Of a stretch of 54,033 nt of DNA, positions 47,892 through 54,033 are shown one piece after another. The stretch is from contig QZLH01000546.1 in NCBI GenBank assembly GCA_003833135.1, positions 1 to 54,033 of the forward strand. The letters are read 5' to 3'. Position 1 is the stretch's first letter, and the number at the start of each line of letters is the position of its first letter. Made by a program: the position numbers and the translations under genes. This DNA is from Oehlia diaphana. Taxonomy: Eukaryota > Glomeromycota > Glomeromycetes > Glomerales > Glomeraceae. The notes under the pieces are model-generated. The model was not told the DNA's origin. It was given only the letters and a program-made list of their open reading frames with translations, and made no database searches.

Positions 47892-49358
47892 TTAAGAGTT
47901 TTGACTAGAAGGAAGTTGGTGTCTTCCTCTCATATTACTATGAGATCTCCATGCTTTATACAATAAGATTGCAACAACTATTATAACTGATAATACTACA
48001 ACCCCACCAATTGTACCACCTAAAATGACGGCTAAATTTTGAGATATGAAAGTTTCTTTTAAACCCGTTTCCTCCTTATCTGTTTGACTTGCTTGAATCA
48101 TATCATAAGATATCCAACGAATCTTTGCGGTGTCGCTAAAATCTAATATACTTATCAAATTTGTTTCATTTTGTGTTCCTGCTATATAACCGAAGGCAGT
48201 TATCATGAAATTTCCGACTGTTGCCGCCGAATGAAATGAACGAGATTTTGGCACATTTTCAACTTCAGGTATTATCCATTGATAAGGTTTTGAAGCTATA
48301 GAGAGAATTACAAGATCTGGAGTAGCTGGAGTTACTAAGTCTTCGCTGCTTGCGCCTCCGTATACAATAATTTCATTATTTGAATTTAAAACTGCCGAAT
48401 GTCCAATACGAGAATCAGGAACATTTCCACTAGTATTCTTTCAAATGAAATCGATTGGTAAATAGATTTATATTTTTTTTTTTAAAAAAAAAAGAATTAA
48501 TAATACTTACAATTATATCCCAACTTGATGATTTGGTATTGAAGACATAAATCTATTAAGGAAAAAAAATATAATAAATATTTTTTAATAAATTAATTTC
48601 TCTCTTTGTAATCGTTATATTTTGTAATAATTTATACTTACTTCATTCATTTTAGCAAAAGATACATTTAAACCGTTTGGAGAGGTGGATTGTCTTCCTC
48701 CAATATAAACGATTTCACCACTTGATAACATTATAGCAGTATAATCGGCCCAATAAGGTATATTTATAATTTTTTGAGCACCAAGAATCATCATATTATT
48801 CCAAGAAGAATATTTTGTATTTAATATGTTCATATCTTTAAAAAATTTGTTGTTTTTTTCACCACCAAAAATGTACAAATAATTGTTCTCAATATCAGAT
48901 ACTGTTTGAAATTGATTTCTACCTTCAGGAGCAATACCATCAATTTTGGGTATACTCCACTGCTTTGAACCATATAAATCATAAGAAAAAATTATTGTTT
49001 CATTCGTTCCACCAAAGATATAAATTTTTTTTCCACCTTCTGCTAATGACAATGATGACCAACAATATTCTTTTGGTGGTTCTGTTATTTCTTCGAATAT
49101 TGGTTGCATATTTGAATCTGGTAATGTTAAATAAAAGAAATCATTCAAACAATTTTTTGTCCCACCCGATTCTTGAATTAAACCTCCTATAAAATATATA
49201 ATATTATTATTTTTATCCAAAACACATGAAGTTCCATATCTTGCACTAGGAACATATTTGGAATAACAAAAGTTTGAAAAATAAATTATAAATATTATAA
49301 TATACTTTATTTTAGTTGATATCATGGTTTTAGAATTTTTTTTCTCATATGATATCAT
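47892..49358 (-). CDS. Kelch-repeat single-pass membrane protein
   Basis: Three exons, 49358-48642, 48552-48511 and 48437-47892, give 434 residues; starting at the second Met (49325) gives 423 and a cleaner signal peptide (MISTKIKYIIIFIIYFSNFCYS). Kelch-type blades follow: ARYGTSCVLD..IIYFIGG, KKIYIFGGTNET, NYLYIFGGEKN, AIMLSSGEIVYIGGRQ, RIGHSAVLNSNNEIIVYGG and RSFHSAATVGNFMITAFGY. A transmembrane helix spans about 388-412 (LAVILGGTIGGVVVLSVIIVVAILL) and a basic 20-residue tail ends the protein. The predicted topology puts the propeller outside and the tail in the cytosol. Such Kelch/galactose-oxidase-like surface proteins are common in Glomeromycotina; their ligands are unknown. No kinase or other effector domain is attached. 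Confidence 0.88.
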
Positions 49359-51085
49359 GGATTAATTTATATCTGAATTTATGAAAAAAGAAAGAAAGGA
49401 CGTGAATATATTATATATATATGTTCTTTATATAATTTTTTTAGTTTGTTTACCTTAAATTAACGATCCATACTTAATTTGTATTTGTGGAATCTCATTG
49501 TATCCGAAAGTTTCTTAATTTTTTGCATTACAAATTAATAAGTAAATTAATTACTCCCTGATTTGAAGAACACTTTATTATCCTACTTTAATTATTAACA
49601 TAAATATATATGCGATTTAAAGTTTTTTTTTTTTTTTAATTAATTAATTATTGTTGTTTTATTTTATACCTTTTAGGTACTATTCTTTAATAATTTAATG
49701 AACACCAATGAGAGAAAATAAGGGTCATTTTGTGAACAAAACAATAGGTTGGTCAACGATAAACTTTAATTATTTTACCATATTAATACATTTAATGCTG
49801 TTTTAATTTGTCAATTATATTGGATTTGCAATTATATGCGTTTGAAATTTGGATCGTTTACTATAAATTTCTTTCCCGTAATTATGTAAACATATGTACC
49901 GTACAAATGAATTAGTATTATTTATAAAAACAAAAAAAAATTCACAATTTTTTTTTTTTTGTATTATATTATCATATCATATCCTTTTTGACTGGATATT
50001 ATAACTGAGATTTTCGTTGTCAAAAAGATAAAGAACAAGACTTTGTTTAAAGCCACCAATCAAAATTCTTGCACGTGTAATTCACTAAAAAAATGACGGC
50101 ATATACGGAATATATTTAGATAATACTTTGTATATATATATATATATACGAATAATTGTAACCAAAATAAGGTAAAATGGTTAAAATATTTGTGAGAGCC
50201 AAAGAATTCCTCAACTTGTATTTTTTAAAAAGTAATGACCAAATATTATTATGCATTTGGTACGATAAAAACGAAAATTATAATTGGACTTATCCCAATC
50301 TTTTAAGAATGATCCAAATTATACTATTAACACAAATATAATTAACCAATAAACATGAATATGAAGTGTTACTATTTTGATGGTATTGAATATTTTTTAA
50401 AGTACATTTTTTTTTTCATTTATTCAATAATAAATATAATAAAATTTTTTAATGCAAAAAATTATCAAATATAGAACTAATACCAAGTTTTTTTCCGATT
50501 AATAATCATATTTTTATATAAATGATTAAGTTTAATGCGGGGAATATTGTTTTTATATTAAAGTAAATGAATGAATTTCTCTAATTCGGTTAGACTTAAA
50601 TAAATTTCTATTATAAATTAATTTTTTAAAAAGTGTGATAAGTTAAAAAACCTAATTAATATAAAATAACGGATGATCAAATTACTTAAACCGTGATCCA
50701 AAAATTGATACGCGCATTGATAGTTACAATTATCAATTTCTAGAACAGAAAAATTAATCGTAATATTTGCTGATTTCAGGTGTGGAACTATTATCACGCA
50801 TATCTCAAAAATTAGTTGGCATGTCTTAAACTGTTCCATAAAAATGTTCGATTAACTATGAAATGAGTATTCTTTCCTTTCTAGCATTTCTATTGACCAT
50901 CCGGTCCATCCCTGAGCACAACGAATCCTTTTTCTGAATTCTTTTATTAGAGCAAGCAAAGTACATGAATCTTCAAACAAATATGTGAATATTACGGCAT
51001 TCGGCATTACACCGGTGCCGTATTACTATTTTAATATGAATATTTAGATCAAACTTGGTGTAATGTATTTCACAGGATTCACCAC

Positions 51086-51776
51086 AAAATCCCGACAACC
51101 ATAATATCGACCTGGTTGGAGTAACGGATCTTAATTTATCCAATATAATTTGAATTATTTGATGAGTATTAACGCAAAATATTTGTAAATCTTATAAATA
51201 CCAATGCAAATTGTTTGCAAAATTTTATTAATATTATGCAAATTAATTACTATATTATTAATGAAATTAAAAGAAAAAAATTTTTTTATTTTAATTAAAA
51301 GGACTATGTACAGTATATTAATAGATTACTAATCTTCTGAAATTAGAAACAATTGCATTAAAAATTAACTAATCTCAAACTCATCCCCAGTCAGGATTTT
51401 GGTTTTAGATCATCTGAATCCTGTGACTCTCAGGATTTTGATTCAATCGGGATTTGCATTTATCAGGATTTATACTTGTTATTCCATGGGTATCAATGAA
51501 TAACTGAAATATTCACCGATGCCTTGGGGGCCCCCCGAAGGGAGGAGAGCATCGGTGTATATGGAGTATTTATTAGATACCCATGAAATAACAGGTTTAT
51601 CTCATTGTGTATGGCGTATACACCGATGGATTTTATACTTTTTTATACTTTTTTTATACCGGTGGAATAATTTACAAAAAAATCCATCGGTGTATACATA
51701 ATACCAATGGGATAATGGTATAAACTCGATATTATGGTTGTCAGGATTTTTGGGAAATCCTGATATTTCAGTTATT
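51086..51776. mobile_element. Composite of nested inverted repeats (MITE-like)
   Basis: Outer arms are 51086-51110 and 51726-51750, 25 bp with one mismatch (core GACAACCATAATATCGA). Inside or across them lie further pairs: 51478-51494 with 51576-51592 (17 bp, one mismatch, GTTATTCCATGGGTATC), 51499-51512 with 51763-51776 (14 bp perfect, AATAACTGAAATAT), 51514-51522 with 51549-51557 (9 bp, CACCGATGC) and 51616-51634 with 51679-51697 (19 bp perfect). The 14-bp pair crosses the outer right arm, which points to insertion within insertion. No transposase is encoded. Confidence 0.75.
51514..51557. repeat. GC-rich hairpin (CACCGATGC arms)
   Basis: Nine-base arms around a 26-base loop that includes GGGGGCCCCCC, the most G+C-rich spot in the right half of the window. 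It would form a strong stem on either strand. Confidence 0.8.
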
Positions 51777-52742
51777 ATTTCACCATTACGTCATAATTTA
51801 TTATCTGGAATAATTAATTAAACACACGAATTATTATTTATTAACATTATCTATGAATTGATTATGATACCCAGCAGATTTGTATGTAAATTTGTTGATT
51901 TATCAGAAGTTCTATGTAATTCGTCCCTATAGCTTGGCCTTTATCAAATTATCATGTGCATATACTAGCCATATACCTACCCACGAGTTCGCTAACGACG
52001 TTGATAACTAAAAAAACTATAATGCAATATATTGTACGTTCCTTCTTTGGAAGAGTTACTCTCGGAAGATAAGAATAAACTAATTACGAATTAATTGACG
52101 GTGTAAGCGCGAAATTTTCGCTATTCAGGAGAAGCTCTTTGTGAAATTTGGCATCGTGATTTAATTTGGAAAGAAGTTCGATGCTTGTTATGTTTATATT
52201 CACAGATCCATTTGAATACAATTTGAGGGAACAGAAAGAGAAAAGGCTGAAGAATTAAAAGGAGACAAAAAAAGGAACAAAAAAAAAATGGTAAACTATT
52301 GCAAATATATCGAATTTCATGAATTATATTAGATGTGCAAGCAATAAATATATTAAAAACTATAAAATTGAAAATTTCAACGAGGCATTTTTATTATAAA
52401 GAAAGATTTTCTTTTCCACTTGATTATCGATTTTCTATATAAAGACTAAAATTTCGAGTTAATATAATTATCTTATTATCAATTGGCTTTCGTTATTTAT
52501 CTTACAGAATTACACTAATTTAAGCTATTTAAAAATCAAGTTATTGAAATCTAGATCCCATATATGGTTGTCATTGCATTCATACATAAGAACTACAATA
52601 TGCAACTATACAATTAGTTAAGTTACTACCACTACTTTATGTTTGTTCTGGAATCTGGATTATTATTATTTTGTAAATACATTTAATTTCATCATATACT
52701 TCAATAAAATTAAATTAACATTTATTGCATTATGAACCATAA

Positions 52743-54033
52743 TTAAAGAACATCTACGTGTTGAAATCGAAACGCTATATGAGCTACAAAAGTTTGTTTT
52801 CCTCCACCTCCAACAATGCCCGATAATCTAAATTTATTATGTTTCCCGAATGGACCAATTTGAATTGAACCAGTCACTTGAAACAATTGATAAAGATTTC
52901 CAAATCTAGCAGATTTACCATCATTGAAAGTAAATTCTATTGTACCGAGTAATCCAATACCAAACATTAACTTTACAGCAACAATATATTTTGAAGATTT
53001 ATCAAGATCTGAAATACTATGTTCTGCTCCACCTTTACCTCCAATAATTTTACCGGCTTTATCGTCTTCGTAAAAAGCCTGAATTTGATCAATTACATTA
53101 CCACTTCTTAATTTAATTTTTGTGATAACACCAGATTCATCTTCAGATATATTATAAAGTAGGTGAGAATTATCATCAAAATTATGTAAGCCATCGGGAA
53201 AGGTATCAATACCATATGGCCCAACCCAAAAACTGCTAATACTAAGAGGCCAAGAAATATTATATGAAGGTTCATGGTCATGAATGAAATTAACTAACGA
53301 AAGGATATGCGAAAACATCTTCATAAAATCTGCTATTGCTTCGTTAAACATTCTTAATTTGATAAGGTCAAATACTTTTATGAATATTTGATCATTTGAA
53401 GATTTTGCAAAATAATTCACTGTCTTATTACCAATTATATCTTTGACCTCCCCCTCAGCTTGAAACTTAAAAAGTGAACCTAAATTACTAGTAATCTTAG
53501 TTTTCGTTGTTATTTGATCCGTCCGCCATGTAAAGAATTGATGATAAGAATTTGTAAAGTAATCTTTGTAGCGAGAAATTATTTCTTTAAACTCATTAAT
53601 TCCGAAGTTTGACTAAAATAAAATATTATTTATTATTAAAATTAAGAAAAAAACATAAAAAAGAAGATAATAATTATAACTACCGTCTGTAATTTTAAGG
53701 CTTCTCTTAATATAGTAAAATGTATGATTGCAAAAGTAATAGTAAAAGGCATCAAGTGAATTATTTTTTCACTTTTCAAAATTTCTTCAAAAAATAAACT
53801 ACACTTTTCGACGAGGCTTGTTATATGAGTAGCTCTTATATCGTCTTCTTGAATAATTAAATATTCCAAAAGTAATTTTTTAATTGGTTGAAAATTTCTT
53901 ATCCAATTATTATATTCTGTTTCAACAATTTCTTTACTAGTGATATCCTTCGCTCTATCCTTAATTTGTACGAAAATGTCATCACCATTATTCTCATGTT
54001 TTATAAAAAATAAAATGACCAAAGTTGATAATA
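52743..54033 (-). CDS. Jacalin-like lectin protein with endotoxin-N-like helical region (N-terminus beyond right edge)
   Basis: Two exons are visible, >54033-53684 and 53612-52743, joined in frame; the frame is open to the window edge. About 289 residues come from the last exon. The last ~160 residues (53225-52746) look like a jacalin-related beta-prism lectin: GPYG start, the GGKGG segment at 53042-53028, and a late GIVGGGG turn. Jacalin-type lectins bind mannose- or galactose-type glycans. The preceding part (both exons) is helix-rich, and the segment at about 53745-53685 resembles the central helix of the delta-endotoxin N-terminal (pore-forming type) domain. That resemblance was judged by eye and is moderate. 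No signal peptide can be assessed because the start is missing. Alternatives are a lectin fused to an unrelated helical bundle. No activity is claimed. Confidence 0.7.

Larger units (their letters stand above)
49359..52742. other. Gene-free interval with nested inverted repeats
   Basis: The first kilobase is the Kelch 5' flank, AT-rich. About 50850-51080 has somewhat more G+C but no gene. Nested inverted repeats occupy 51086-51776. The stretch 52000-52250 has a short open frame reading LCEIWHRDLIW, possibly a gene relic, not supported further. Confidence 0.55.

Noticed and set aside
51519..51701. 60-residue plus-strand frame
   Set aside because: Falls entirely within nested inverted repeats and has no family resemblance.
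52110..52220. Possible protein-kinase relic (a frame reading WHRDL)
   Set aside because: The HRD-like word is isolated; no glycine loop, lysine or DFG motif is nearby. A profile search would be needed.
1..54033. tRNA, rRNA and CRISPR features
   Set aside because: No cloverleaf with a GTTCRA arm, no rRNA-like segment and no regularly spaced direct repeats were recognised. A covariance-model scan would be decisive for tRNAs and small RNAs.

Overview
The window is nuclear DNA of a fungus. It is very A+T-rich, its genes are broken by short GT..AG introns of about 70-275 nt, and it carries tandem MATA-HMG genes of the type expanded in arbuscular mycorrhizal fungi. Together with an RNF213-like giant ligase and a jacalin-lectin gene, this points to Glomeromycotina, most likely Rhizophagus or a close relative (inference; no search was run). 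Two assembly gaps (15477-16190 and 39650-40339) border homopolymer runs.

Layout. Positions 1-19783 hold four minus-strand genes: an RNF213-like giant AAA+ E3 ligase (10178 to beyond the left edge, 11 exons seen), a membrane-anchored GH18 chitinase (12665-11097, 2 exons), a C-terminal-motor kinesin-14 (15274-12988, 5 exons) and the CCR4-NOT subunit NOT2 (19783-17027, 7 coding exons). A 5.5 kb gene-free stretch follows and contains a striking cluster of CACGTG sites. A plus-strand alpha/beta hydrolase lies at 25323-27227. From 27.2 to 43.4 kb the sequence is gene-poor and repeat-rich: minisatellites, a TATA-rich satellite-like block and several MITE-like elements. Inside it sit three diverged tandem copies of a block carrying a MATA-HMG gene: copy A is cut short by stop codons, copy B is intact with three exons, and copy C is a decayed relic. 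From 44.9 kb to the right edge, three minus-strand genes follow: an alpha-arrestin-like protein, a single-pass Kelch protein, and a jacalin-lectin gene with an upstream helical region resembling the delta-endotoxin N-terminal domain, running off the right edge.

How the genes relate. They do not form a pathway or operon. The left part carries housekeeping functions (mRNA deadenylation, spindle or microtubule motor, chitin remodelling, ubiquitin signalling). The central part behaves like fast-evolving accessory DNA in which a mating-type-like HMG gene has been duplicated, has decayed and has been invaded by small transposons. Exon boundaries were worked out by hand. Every multi-exon model given keeps its reading frame across all introns.

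The observations most worth following up are the decaying MATA-HMG tandem array with phase-1 repeat exons in copy B, an insertion with an empty site in the paralogous block, the CACGTG cluster, a stop-free intron inside the chitinase catalytic motif, and the nested inverted repeats near 51.5 kb.
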